Origin: Mytilus trossulus
Lineage: Eukaryota > Mollusca > Bivalvia > Mytilida > Mytilidae
Direction: 5' to 3'
Length of the DNA stretch: 64,000 nt
Assembly (NCBI RefSeq): GCF_036588685.1
Contig: NC_086375.1
Span: forward strand, 47,624,955 to 47,688,954
Shown piece by piece: positions 23,901-35,702 of this stretch; the stretch's first letter is position 1; every line of letters starts with the position of its first letter. The notes beneath the pieces are model-generated. The model did no database searches. It was given only the letters and a program-made list of their open reading frames with translations, and was not told the DNA's origin. A program made the position numbers and the translations under genes.

Positions 23901-24986
23901 AATTTAAAAAAGAAAATATATATATATATCTTCACTTGATGGTATATAGGTAAAGATTTTTACAGAGAGAAAGGAATAAAAAATGTAAAACCGTAAAATA
24001 GGCAATACTTTTCAAAATAAAAGATAGAACATTATTAAAAGCCCTTTTACAGATATCTAATTTTTTCCAAATTCCAAATCGAAATCACCAAACACGTCGA
24101 ATACTAGTATCAATATTCACAGTCACTTTATGGTTTATGACCCCTCCTGTAGCCATTTTTGTACGAACTTTTCAAACCTCAATTGTATCAAAACTACAGA
24201 TATAAAGAATAATAGAGGTAGGCCATTTAGTACATATTCCAAGGGGAAACCTGATGCAAAGCATTATTTTTTACTGTTTCATTGCATTTAATAGAAAAAG
24301 ATGACTTTGTGGCAAATAAATCAAGATTTTTATAGAAGGATGTTTTTCACCCATTTGTCCGTCCGTCCGTCAGGCCTGTTTTTGTCATCTAAATTCCTCT
24401 GAAACAACACAACAGAATTTCATGAAACTTTGTAAACAATAGTAAACAATAAGGACATACAATATAGATGTGCACAACGACATTAAATTTAGATTTAATT
24501 ATTTTTCTAGGAGTAATACCCCTCTATCGTGACTCGCTTACTGCCGGCTTACTGTTGTAATCATAGGGAAAAAAACATCTTAATTTAATTAGATTATATA
24601 AAAACTAACAAATTATATTGTGGATATTTTCAGTATTGCACACTTCGAGGTTGTGGATTTGATGTTCTGAAGCCACATTGTATATTTTCACCTGCGTATG
24701 CTGATGTCAAACAGAGGGAACAAATGCTAAATGATTGGAGTACTCGCTTAAAGAACATTTTAACAGAAGAACCCATAGTTTTCCTATCAATATCTAATTT
24801 TGATGCAAATAAAGGGTTTGTAATGTCAGACAATTATGTGGAGGAGCAAAAGAATAAAGAAAACGGACCGTCTGTTGGACATCATCTAGGTAAAAAATTA
24901 CCACTCTGAATACATATGTATAACAAAAAAATTAAAGTTAATAATAATATTGTCGCTATCTACCTGATGTGTCCATAAATATTTTG

Positions 24987-24992
24987 AATAAA
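24987..24992 (+). promoter_or_regulatory. Poly(A) signal of NQO copy B
   Basis: AATAAA downstream of the copy B stop, in the same relative place as in copy A. Confidence 0.5.
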
Positions 24993-25609
24993 CATGTTTT
25001 CAATTGTATAAGTAAACTTGGTTTTAGTCATTTTGATATCTATCCCTATCCTGCATGACCACCATTCATATCCATGTAATCATTTTCTTCAAGGCCTCTG
25101 AACCCATACAATGCTGTTGATACTGATACCATATTACCAAGAGAACTGGATAAATGAGGCAACAGTAGTATACCGCTATTCAAAAGTCAATTATGAGAAA
25201 ACAAATCGGGTTACAATCTAAAACTGAGGGAAACACATAACTATAAGAGGAAATAATAGATCAACAGAACCATTGAACTGCAATAAAAACATACGCCAAA
25301 ATACATAGAAACGAACTATTTGAAAACAACTGCCATATTCCTGACATAGGAAATTTAAAAGAATGGTTGGTTAAACCTTGAATTATGGCTACACAAACCT
25401 TTCGCTTAAATAGCAATGTTAGAAAACATTGCTTAATTAACAACACTTCGTGACAGGAATACAGAACAAACAAACACAAGAACATTAAGCACAGAGAAAT
25501 GTATAAAAAAATAATTATATGAAAGAGATTTCGATATATATTGCTCTAATCTAAACAAATATCTTTAGGTAGTTTTTATTTCTCAATAATGACTGTATGT
25601 ACACTAGAG

Positions 25610-26060
25610 AGATTTATCATTTTGAACTAACTTTAGATAAAGCTAATACTAACAATGAGCATTGCCCTTTCCTGAATCTTGATATCTTTATCATTAATGG
25701 GAAGCTTAATACCAAAATTTATGATAAAGAGATGATTTTTCGTTTTTTTTATTGCTAATCATCCTTTTTTAGATGGTGACGTTCCCATGTCACCATCTTA
25801 GGTCTTCACATATCTCGATTCAGGCGTGTTTGTAACAACTTGTTAGAAAATATATATGTATAACTGAAAAAAAATTACTCCAAACTATTCAAAACATTTA
25901 CTTAACTTTATCATCGGTACATGGACATCATTAGTAAATATAATTCAACATGCAGACATCTAATACGTTCAGGTAATTCACATCCAATCTTTTAAAGTAC
26001 TAGTAATATTCTTAACAAATCTCAAAAATTTCGAATTCACCTCAAAATCTAACAAACCTT
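25610..26060 (+). pseudogene. Second YIDD-type reverse transcriptase remnant
   Basis: Broken frames with FELTLDKANTNNEHCPFLNL, IINGKLNTKIYDKRDDFSF, DGDVPMSPSYGLHISRLVRF and CRHLIRSGNSHP. The order (LDL, YDKRDDF, PSYG.YISQLVRFAR, SHP) is that of the C-terminal half of this RT family. The catalytic block is not present. It lies directly before the Harbinger-like element. Confidence 0.55.
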
Positions 26061-26062
26061 TG

Positions 26063-28228
26063 TGCCCGCGTCACACTGTGCCGATTTTTACGCCGATGGC
26101 AAACAATTATGGAAATTTTCAAAATCGGGACTGATCGTAATAGATCGGACTATTCGTAATGCCATCTTTAACAATCGTAGAACCATCGGCCACTTTCTCT
26201 AGCCTTCGGGGACAAATTCGGGAAGGGTTCTAAATTTTTTAACATGTTAAAAAATCCCCGAAGGTGCGTCCGATGTTAAGGGTTCGTATTGAGTTCGTAT
26301 CACCATCCTCACAATCGTAATGTCACCGGGAATGCATCCTTGAACATCGTATCGCATTCGTGTTTCCATCGTTTCCATCGGGCAGTTTTGACATTACGAT
26401 GTCTACACGAATGAATCACGAAGCTACCCGAAGTTCTTACGATGGCAACACGACTTCTTGAAGACCTCATAATCCCATCGTGTTGCCATCGAAGAAAAGT
26501 ACGAAGGCGACAAGATGGAACTACGACGGCAATAAATCCAACTAAATTTAAGTTAATTTTCGCGCTAAAATACATTTAAAGTACCATGCGCGATATGCAA
26601 TGGTCAGTCTAATACGACAGTTGAGAAAGAGGAGCTCATGTCATATGATTCTATGAGAACAAGAAAGGCGATAGCGTTGTTTCTATTAATTCAAATGGAA
26701 CAAAAAGAGCAGCTATTACAGATTCAGGATTTACTTTTACAAGTAAAATATTATTTTTTGTTATTTTTTCATATCAAGTAACATAATGAAAATCATAAAC
26801 GTCCCTCGTACACCAACACTGAAGGTACACGTACATAGGGAAACCAACTTTTTCTTCATTATTCTGATTTTTTTATGTATCGTCTAAGTTGTTGTCACAC
26901 GAATGTTTACTCCATAACCATTTTGTTTTCTATATGTCATATTTTGCCGCATTTGTTGATTTCCCCACATCCTCCTTTTGTCTATTTTATAATGATATTC
27001 TCCTGGAAAGAGTTCTTTTTGAATAAAAGGAATCAACGAATCCATTACCTTACCTTTAAGATAGATCAGTAAACATGGGCATAATTATGGGTGATTATTC
27101 AGACACACATTTTACAGTTCAAACAAGGCAATGCCGAGCGTGGCATCCCCTCGTATGTAACATATTGGGGACAAATATGGACACTAAAGACACACTATAT
27201 TTGTTTATGACACATGCAGAAAATGGTTAATTGAATATGCATTTTTGATACATAAACTATTTTTTAGAGGTCAACCAAAACATTCAGTAGAACCAGTAGG
27301 TAAAAAAATGAGCAACCAATTTCCTGTGTATTATGCTATTTCAAGGAGAAAAAACAAGTCCATCGGCCTGACCTTGACCGCTTTGGCCTTGAACGTAAAA
27401 AATATCAGATCATTACCAAGAGGAACAAAATACCAAATGTGGTTAAAATCTTTTGAAGCATATTGGTTTTAGAGTGTCCACAATGGTGATATTGCCTTGT
27501 ATTACAACTGCCACTGTGACCTTGACCTTTGAACTTTAAAGTCAATAGCGCTTAAGATATTCTTAACGAGTAACACCATACCAAGTTTTGAGCATTTTGG
27601 TTCTAGAGTGTCCATAACAATTTTATTTACAAGCATCTTACATGTAGTAGGCGAGGGGATAATAAACTAAGTTTTATAAGAATTAGACAAAAAGATCGAT
27701 TTCCCGCGATGCATGGCAGACTTGTACAGAAACGATATGTTGTCGAAATTCTGTTCGTATCATAAAAAAGTTCAAAACAGGTAGAACGCATTTTTAGATC
27801 GTTTGTATTTTCTTACAATAAAATATATATTCAATATTGATCAAACAATTCAAAACGCGTGATGCCTTCGGTATATAATTAAAATGCATCGTAAGATGAT
27901 GACGTCTTTTAGACATCGTATGGCCATCGCGCCATCATCGTAATCCATCGTGTAGCCTTCGTAATCCATCGTGTAGCCTTCGTGATCCATCGTGCAGGCT
28001 TCGGCTGAGATATGAAGCTCAAATACCCGTCTTCGGTTAACATTCGTATGTCCATCTTTTGCTATCGTATATAATTTCGGCACCATCTTGTAGACTTCCT
28101 TATTCTTCGTACCTGCTTCGGTCACTTTTTTGTATTTTAACGAGATCGGGACCAACTTCGTACGAACTTACAATTTTCGCATTCGGGTGTCCATCGTATA
28201 TAAAAATCGGGACAGTGTGACGCGGGCA
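26063..28228 (+). mobile_element. Harbinger-like (PIF) DNA transposon derivative
   Basis: Ends are inverted: TGCCCGCGTCACACTGT at 26063-26079 and its exact complement at 28212-28228, with similarity continuing for about 10 more bases. Flanking triplets are TTG and TTA, close to the 3-bp TWA duplication of PIF/Harbinger. Sub-terminal parts are packed with CATCGTA-type words. Inside, 26638-26745 could encode a transposase start (see that entry). The middle (about 26780-27640) looks like unrelated repeat insertions. Confidence 0.55.
26638..26745 (+). pseudogene. First exon of a Harbinger-like transposase
   Basis: ATG at 26638 opens MSYDSMRTRKAIALFLLIQM and continues EQKEQLLQIQDLLLQ, ending at a possible donor (GTAAAA) near 26743. 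The RKAIALFLLIQ...QDLLLQ start is like the N-terminus of HARBI1-type transposases in marine invertebrates. The rest of the gene (DDE core) is not seen before the element's right end. Confidence 0.4.
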
Positions 28229-28799
28229 TTAAACAGAGTTATTAAGAAGGAATATAGTTACGATACTGTTGTCAGGTCATTAAAAATAACATAGTTTGGC
28301 TTTAATATTGATTCACGTATAGGGTCTTTGCATCGGAAATAAACACATTTATTCCAAAACTAGTTATTGACATGATACGAGTTATGTTCTTTTAATATAT
28401 TCAATGATGGTATGATACACAACCCCTAACGGGAGGGATCCTATTCAATGTTTATATGATGAACTGAACACATAATCTTTCAATCATTTTAATTGAGGTC
28501 GTACCGGATTTTTGAGCCTGTCCCGAGTCAGGAGCCTCTGGCCTTTGTTATATGTCTTGAATGATTTTCCATTTTTGTTCATTTATAATTTCGGAGTTTA
28601 GTTTAGAGTCCATCATCACTTTACTAGTACAGTTGAGTTTGTTAATTGACCAACTGATAGAGCACGCCCCCGGGTGTGAGATTTATTAGCTGTGTTGAAG
28701 ACCCATTAGTTGCCTTCGGTTGTGTTCTGCTCTTTGGTCGAGTTGTTGTCGCTCAAATAACAAAAGTCAAAACGACCAACAGACCGAGTTAAAGAGGAT

Positions 28800-29710
28800 C
28801 GATGACTTAAAATGTCTAAATATTTCAATACATACAGCTAATGTACGCTATACAAATTTGCAGTCCTAATATTTCTGATGATTTTATTGTATTAACTTTC
28901 AAACTGGGTTTTACATCTCCATCAGCTGGCAAACAAATGGATCCATTTCCTTTCTAACAGGAAACAACTTGTGAAAGGGGAAACATCGGAAACATTCAAG
29001 ATCATCGATAAACTTATAAAGGGAAACAAAATGGAAAACGGTCTTTCATCTACATAAATGCAATTCACTAACACAGTAAAAAAGAAAGTAAACCTATAGT
29101 TAAAGATTACATATTGCATGGCCATACCGTTCAATTTGTTCAGTATCAAATCTGTACCACCAGTTCAGATCTGAGATGGGACGAACATATCGAAAACATA
29201 TGTAATAAGGCAAACACGACTATAGAATTCCCAAAATGAAACCTTAATATAAACAACACACATTGTAATGATAATCGATAGTCATACTGTATACAAATTT
29301 TTGGTAAGACAAACATTACAGTATGCGTGTACAGGCTGTGATCAACAAAATAACAAACACTAGTTGCAAATGGTACAGTATCAGTTTACGTAACTAACAT
29401 ATAGCAAACCACATCATCTGTCATTAACATGCAAGGAAAACACTTGATTACAGTAGAAAATGTCTCGACTTACAATGAGGTACAAACTTCATAACTGGAT
29501 GGTTAATGTAAAAACAGAAGAAGAAAAAAACACTACACCAGACAGAATATCTCGAAACAAAAACGTCAACCGATGCCAAGTACTGTCGTTTAGAACAGAT
29601 GTGAAGAAACAACAATTTTATGAAAGAACATTTGGAGGATATAATGCACTTCCATATACGTCACCAGTGCTGGTAGTCTTAAGTGCTAAAAGACCCAACT
29701 ACACTTGATG
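28800..29710 (+). pseudogene. Broken non-LTR reverse transcriptase downstream of NQO copy B
   Basis: Same remnant as at 12750-14040. It shows DLRWDEHIENICNKANTTI (about 29169-29225) and the C-terminal RLTMRYKLHNWMVN followed by FYERTFGGYNALP (29460-29708). The motif A region seen in copy A is deleted here. Confidence 0.6.
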
Positions 29711-29824
29711 GACTAGACTATCTTTCAGGATGCACAAAATACTTTCTACGTGATCATCCAAATGTAATAATCGGATATTTATCGGATCCTATACATTCTT
29801 GGCTTGCTTATATGTTTTCTTGAC

Positions 29825-30580
29825 GACTTGTTTCTTTATTATTATGAGGCTGATTTTATACAGGAATTTCTTAGGAAGAGAGATAAGAAGTTAGCAATTT
29901 GGTGACTATGTTGAACGCATCTATCCCATCGAACTAGAAATAAAGGATACAACAGATACGGTTAATTCGGCCTTATATCTTGACTTACATGTAGAAATTG
30001 ACAATGAGGGTCGGTTGAAAACAAAACTTTAAGACAAAAGAGGTGATTTCAGCTTTCCAATTGTAAACTTTTCATTTCTAAGTAGCAACATTCCAGCAGC
30101 ACCAGCATACGGGGTATATATATCCCAATTGATACGATATTCCTGTGCGTACGTTTCCTTTCATGATTTTCTTGATACAGGGTTGCTGCTAACAAGGAAG
30201 CTATTAAACCAAGAGTTCCAAATGGTGAAATTGAAATCATTTCTTCGTAAATTTTACGGACGCCATCACGAGTTGTTTGGCCGTTATGGAATAACCGTTT
30301 CACAAATGATGTCGGATATGTTCCTTCCGTCGTAACATTTAATCCCCTTCCCTTTAATGAATGTGACCTACCGAATAGACTATTTACCGGATTGGTTTTA
30401 ACATGAGCAGCACGACGAGTGCCACATATGGAGCAGGATCTGCTATATTGTGTCATGTATACTATTGTTTGTCTGTTTGTCGTTTTCACTTTTAGCCATG
30501 GCGTTGTTAGTTTATTTTCGATTTATGAGTTTGAATGTCCCTCTGGTATCTTTCCTGTGTCTTTTATATTCGGTTTTAAG
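29825..30580 (+). pseudogene. YIDD-type (Penelope-like) reverse transcriptase remnant with 3' tail
   Basis: Frames in pieces: YYYEADFIQEFLRKRDKKLA (about 29840-29900), then ERIYPIELEIKDTTDTVNSA after a deletion that removes the expected FRYIDDV block, then IVNFSFLSSNIPAAPAYGVY, FHDFLDTGLLLTRKLLNQ and LRKFYGRHHELFGRYGITVS (to about 30320). The tail from about 30400 (GCCACATATGGAGCAGGATC onward) is the same non-coding tail seen at 20645 and, reversed, at 10290. Assignment to Penelope-like elements is from memory of mollusc relatives. Confidence 0.6.
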
Positions 30581-30599
30581 CGTTCCTGATGAGGTAAAT

Positions 30600-31640
30600 A
30601 CAGTAAGTTTTTCTTTATTTTTTAAACCTTGATATCATTGGTACTTTTCACAGGATTTTTCATATTTACTCAAACTCTTTGTTTATGCTTATGTTGGTTT
30701 ATTTGTTTGGATATTTATATCAAGTAATACGTTGCGATCGTGCAATATAAGCACTTTATAAACAGGGTTGCTCTTTATAAACAAGTTTCAATGTCACTAT
30801 TACAAATCTGTTTACCCATACCATGTGTTGGTGTCTAAACTCACTTATAAAGATGTGATGCTTTTTGGGTTTAGTGTCCGGCTATATATCTGGGTACTTC
30901 ATGAACCTATTCTTGCAGTGATGAATCTGTTGTTCTGTTACCTTTTTCTTACTCCGAACTGGTGGCTGAGTTTGGTACGGATCGTTCTTTTAAAGCAAGG
31001 GTAGTTTATATACTAGATCTGGCAAGGATATTATGATGTATGAGATGGCGTGCAAAGATAGGTCGTCTGATTTGATATTTTCAAAAACCTGTCCTTATCA
31101 TTGACAATTTCATTTTATGAGTTTAAATTCACTCCTCTTAGAAATCATGCGAATCACCAAATTTTTTGTTCATAATCTTGAATTGTGTATTCTTAATCAA
31201 TTTACGAGATTCGAACATCCCTAAACGACTGCTGCCATTAAAAAAAGATCATAGGATGTGGAAGAAAAAAGCTGTGTTGCGATTTTCTTAATTTGCCTTG
31301 CTATGAACGACATTTCAAAAGTTTTCAACAGATAACAGACGACAGACAATTTAGAGAATGTTTTGAAAGATGAAAAAAAAATCAAAGGAAACAACTGAGC
31401 AAAAGATAAAACTATTTTTTATTTTCCCATCTTTAATCTCATCTGGTACATATTAAATGATCAACCACTTTGAAAATCATTACATGATTTATAACACATG
31501 AAAATGAGGGCATAAAAATCTCAATTTGAAATAAAATGCAATATCAATTACTGAATTAACATACATATTGGTAATCTTCTCATCCATATTAAGATATACA
31601 TGTATATATAAACATTTTCAGCTTGAATTTATGAACATAA
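30600..31640. other. Gene-free stretch
   Basis: Between the RT tail and the (GAAC)n repeat. Short open frames only; nothing recognised. Confidence 0.4.
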
Positions 31641-31649
31641 TTTAAACAA

Positions 31650-31980
31650 GAATGTGTCCCCTGTACACGGATGCCCCATCTGCACTATCATTTTCTATGT
31701 TAAGCGGCCCGTGAAAATGGGGGATAATCTCTTATTTAACATTAAAATTAGATAGATCACATCAAAGGAACATGTGAACTAAATTTCAAGTTGATTGGAC
31801 TTCAACTTCATCAAAAACTACCTCGATCAAAAACTTTAACCAAAACTTTAACCTGGAGCGGGAGGAACAGACGAACAAACAGACGAACGAACAGACAAAC
31901 AGACCAGAAAATATCATGCCCATAAATGAGACATCAAAAAAATATTTTACTGATATGTTGTGGTCTCTTTGACACATTCC
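31650..31980 (+). repeat. Dispersed repeat with (GAAC)n, copy 1
   Basis: AACAAGAATGTGTCC...TACACGGATGCCCCA, the TTTCAAGTTGATTGGACTTC stretch, and an ACGAACAAACAGACG microsatellite. Same family as 54048-54335. Confidence 0.6.
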
Positions 31981-31984
31981 CCAT

Positions 31985-34060
31985 TCCCGTTCTCAATTCT
32001 ACATCTGAACAAACAGCACTAACTACATCAGAAATAAACCATTAGCTATCAGACAAAATGATAAAAATATTAGTACTTTTCATTTTTTGACACCAGCTAT
32101 ATGATAAAAGTACCTATGGCTTGTTTTGAAAACAAATATCTTCTGGAATGATAACATAAATATAATAGTTTTAATATCAATCTTTTACTTTTTCTTTGAT
32201 ATCTTACCTGATGACCTAAAAAATAGTCATATTATTTTCCCACTTTTGGTAAGATAAAATAGTGTTTATAAGGTTATTTTCAGAAAGAAAAAAGTCATTT
32301 TATTAATATCTCTATCAACATCCCTACCTGGTCTTAAAAGATAAAGGAAGACAAAGAAAAAAGATTCTATCCCCAAGTGGTATATCCAAATTATATGAAA
32401 ATTGGACATCCATCAAATTTTAGTATAACAGTCAAAATTTAATGATTCAAAAGAGATAGTCCAGAAACAAACATGTTTTCATAAATTTGAAAGCAGATTG
32501 ACCAATCAAAATCAACTGGCAGCATCATCTCAGAACAGAATAGATCGACAACAACCATAACTTGAAAGAAAATGTTCCCAAACTGAAATGCTGACACAAA
32601 GCTATCCAAACCCTTCATCACAATATAAACTGAGGTAAAAGAAAAAATCATAGCTTACTTAAAAAAAAGTTGTTCATTATCTAAACTTCTTATATTTTTT
32701 CATAAATGCAGTCACAAAAATCAACAGTATTTTGATACCAAAATGTAAGAGTAATCATGAAATTATATTATTAATAATTAATAACCATACATGTATATGA
32801 TTAAGAAAAACAAAACATATTCATACAAAGGTAGATACAAACAAAAACAAAAACGGAATGCTTTTAACAAACAATCAACTTCTGCTGAACTTTATCAACT
32901 GAAGGTAGGCTTCATTTATTAACAGTCTAATAATATTATACATATTAATATATGAAGTGGTCACACATACATGTATACTGCTTTTACCTTTATAATGGTT
33001 TAGCTTCAACTTTCTAAACATAGATTACATTACTAATTTGGTATATTAAAGTTTCAGTAAAGCTAAATAATATTATCACAAGAGAATCTGAATTGCTACC
33101 CTTCAGAACTGTATCCTTTAACTGCTCAAAAGATAGTTTACATCATATTTAGATCCTGGTATCCTTTTTTAGCTCCTCTTAAGTTTAAAACATTAACCTT
33201 GTAATTTCAGTGGTTGTGAATTCAAATAAACATATAACATGCCTAATGCTGCAATTTTTATCATCTGAACTATATAATATTTCTGAAAAGGTTGGGGAAA
33301 ATTGGAATAAATATAAAGAAATGTGAAAATCGGTTTGAATGTCCTGTGGCAAATTAAATGCATATTCAGGATGAGAACATGTTTATGGCATATCAATAAG
33401 CCTAGAAGAAAATGCATTTCCATGTGAGGCAAAATAGCAGAATAATGCAGTGTAAAGATACAATACTTATATACTCAGGATTCCTTTACTTATATATGTA
33501 CCAATTTTGGGGAGTTCGGAAATAATTGTGGTTATGCTTTTGAAAAATTCTGCTAACAAGTAAATTTAAACAATTAATCAAACAATTTACCAAAACAGTG
33601 AAATCCATGACAATTAGTATCCCACACAAATAACATTTAACCCATGCAGTAAAACATTAAGTCTAACTAAAGGGAAAAAAACACTAAATTTACCCACCAA
33701 CATTATAAACAAAGGCACCACAAGGATTTTTTCTCACATATATACACTAATAGTTTTTAATGACAAAATCATATAAAAGAACCTAATGAGGTAGTTAAGA
33801 TAAAGTCAAATTTTACTCAATTTGATTAAAAAAACAGATCTGGTGTCCAAAATTCTGACTGTTTTCCATTTTACTTTCTGTTTCAGAGATCTATCTGATT
33901 CCTTTAGTTTTGTTGTATTGAAACAAAATGTTGAAGGCTGAAATTTCATTGGTTGATGTAATAATACCACAACCAAAAGAAAAACTAAGTGTTTTAAGAT
34001 CCTGGTAAGGGAGACTTGGAAGAAAGATCAGTATTTTTATCAGATTGGATTTTTTTCTGA
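31985..34060. other. Gene-free stretch
   Basis: AT-rich, no recognisable exon or repeat on either strand. May be 3' flank of the minus-strand membrane protein gene. Confidence 0.35.
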
Positions 34061-34064
34061 ATAA

Positions 34065-34318
34065 AATTGAGAATGGAAATGGGGAATATGTCAAAGAGAC
34101 AACAACCCGACCAAAGAAAAAAACAACAGCAGAAGGTCACCAACAGGTCTTCAATGTAGCAAGAAATTCCCGCACCTGGAGGCGTCCTTCAGCTGGCCCC
34201 TAAACAAATATATACTAGTTCAGTGATAATGAACGCCATACAAATTTCCAAATTGTACACATGAAACTAAAATAAAATAATACAAGACTAACAAAGGCCA
34301 GAGGCTCCTGAATGTTCA
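34065..34318 (+). repeat. Dispersed repeat, copy 2
   Basis: AATGGGGAATATGTCAAAGA, CAGGTCTTCAATGTAGCAAG, CCTTCAGCTGGCCCCTAA and GACTAACAAAGGCCAGAGG, in the same order as 22105-22450. Confidence 0.6.
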
Positions 34319-35265
34319 TTACAACAAATAACCTTGCTCTATCTATGACAAAAAAGAAATGTACTAAGGCAAATGTAACCCAAAAACAATTTGACAGTTC
34401 AATGTATTAAGAAATAAAGATTATAAAACAAACAAATCTGACATACTTTCATATATTTTCACATATATCATGAATTTATTTATGAATGAACACAAATCTT
34501 GGAAGTTTCATGTGATATTAGTGATGTAGCACATTTCCCCTAAAATTGCACAAATTGCTCAGATTTACATTGTTGTATCAATTGTGTTATATTGTACTTC
34601 AAAATAATTATAATTTATCAGACCACAATTCTTATACCTTGGTCTATGGAAAACAACAGTAATATCAAATGCCAGTGTAATCATTACATGTACAGTAATG
34701 CAATTATACAATTACAGATTGAAAATTAAAATATATCTCAATAATATATCAAAGCAAGTTGGGATCAATTTAATAACAAGCAGAGACTATCAAAGATTTT
34801 AGCATTCAGTTTGAGTATTCTTAAATAAATGTTTAGCACTTAATGTGAGATTTTCAAACTTCAAAATAATCACAATTTTTAGATATATCTATATATATGT
34901 ATTTTAAGAGTAACACATATCATTCTTTTATATATTTTGACAATACTGGTAACATGAGACCAATAGAAAAGTGATTAAGAAGATAACACTAATAGTTGGT
35001 TTATATCAGTAGCCAAATTGATTTAAAATTATTTTTAAACTCAAATTTTATATATTTTTTTGAATTATCTGTAAAAAATACAAATAATGAAAAAATCTAT
35101 ATATCTGTAAACATTCATATTGTAAAAGACTTCAACATAGTGATTAGTCTTATCATGTTACAAGAATGAAAATAAAAAATTGCTATCAAAATGAAAAAAG
35201 ATAAGATCATAGAAAGTCCACAACTAAATAATTGTAAAATATCACAGTTCTGTTTATTAACATAT

Positions 35266-35702
35266 TTATGTATCAATTGTAATATAACCATTTGTAGAGT
35301 TATGAGATTTCTTTGATCCTTCAATAGTTAATGAACAATTTGATACTAAAGACTTGAACTTTGTAGAAAGAAAACTTGGCCAAATGTATGCAAAACTGTG
35401 CTTTGGTTCTGTTCTGGTACAAGCCAAAATCATAAAGAAAATCTGTAGATATGCCATGATAAATATGATGAAGAAGACAAATGCAGGTATATCAATTATG
35501 TGATGCCACAATCCATGGTTATCTTCTGTTCCTGAGTTTGTATGGAATTTTTCAACATGGTCAATGGCAAATTTATTGAAATGTTCATTTATCTCAAAAA
35601 TATAGTACACGAGAGCACATGTTGCTGCTAGAAAAAACACTATCACTAACCAAGCCAGTCTTTGTCTAAATCTCATCATCCAGACCTCATTTGTTCTTAA
35701 AT
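35266..35702 (-). CDS. Terminal exon of an unrecognised multi-pass membrane protein
   Basis: An open reading frame of 144 residues that starts right after a strong acceptor (pyrimidine-rich stretch then ACAG at 35703-35706, minus strand) and runs to a TAA at 35266-35268. Seen: a basic lead-in (MMRFRQR), a first hydrophobic helix (LAWLVIVFFLAATCALVYYIF), a polar, probably non-cytosolic loop of about 45 residues, a second helix (IPAFVFFIIFIMAYLQIFFM), then a 50-residue tail with Asn-X-Ser/Thr sites. Codon use and splice context look real. Upstream exons of this minus-strand gene should be at higher coordinates; I could not identify any between 35703 and 48900. The family was not recognised. Confidence 0.55.

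Larger units (their letters stand above)
17629..24909 (+). pseudogene. NQO-like copy B, two disabling lesions
   Basis: Exons align with copy A one for one: 17629-17818, 19627-19870, 23515-23616 and 24634-24909, with all splice borders kept. Two lesions are visible. Exon 2 is 244 nt instead of 245: one G is missing after the TGG at 19770-19772 (copy A reads TGG GCC, copy B TGG CCT), which shifts the frame to a TAA within about 25 codons. Exon 3 has TGA at 23590-23592 where copy A has CTA (Leu). Exon 4 is fully open and even keeps the terminal SVGHHLGK motif, and exon 1 is open from an ATG giving six extra N-terminal residues. High identity with little other damage points to recent inactivation. 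A sequencing error could explain the deletion but hardly both lesions. Intron 1 carries a tandem-repeat element (17944-18610) absent from copy A. Confidence 0.85.
15640..29710 (+). repeat. Segmental duplication, unit B
   Basis: Partner of unit A. It contains NQO copy B and extra insertions: a tandem-repeat element in intron 1, several repeats in intron 2, and the Harbinger-like element at 26063-28228. Confidence 0.75.

Noticed and set aside
26309..26575. 88-codon minus-strand open frame rich in Arg
   Set aside because: Same sub-terminal repeat region of the Harbinger-like element; no family match.
27850..28155. 101-codon minus-strand open frame with MDYEGYTMDYEGY repeats
   Set aside because: Lies in the sub-terminal word repeats of the Harbinger-like element; the peptide repeat follows the CATCGTA DNA words.
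30049..30489. 146-codon minus-strand open frame
   Set aside because: Antisense to the recognisable reverse transcriptase remnant and its tail on the plus strand.
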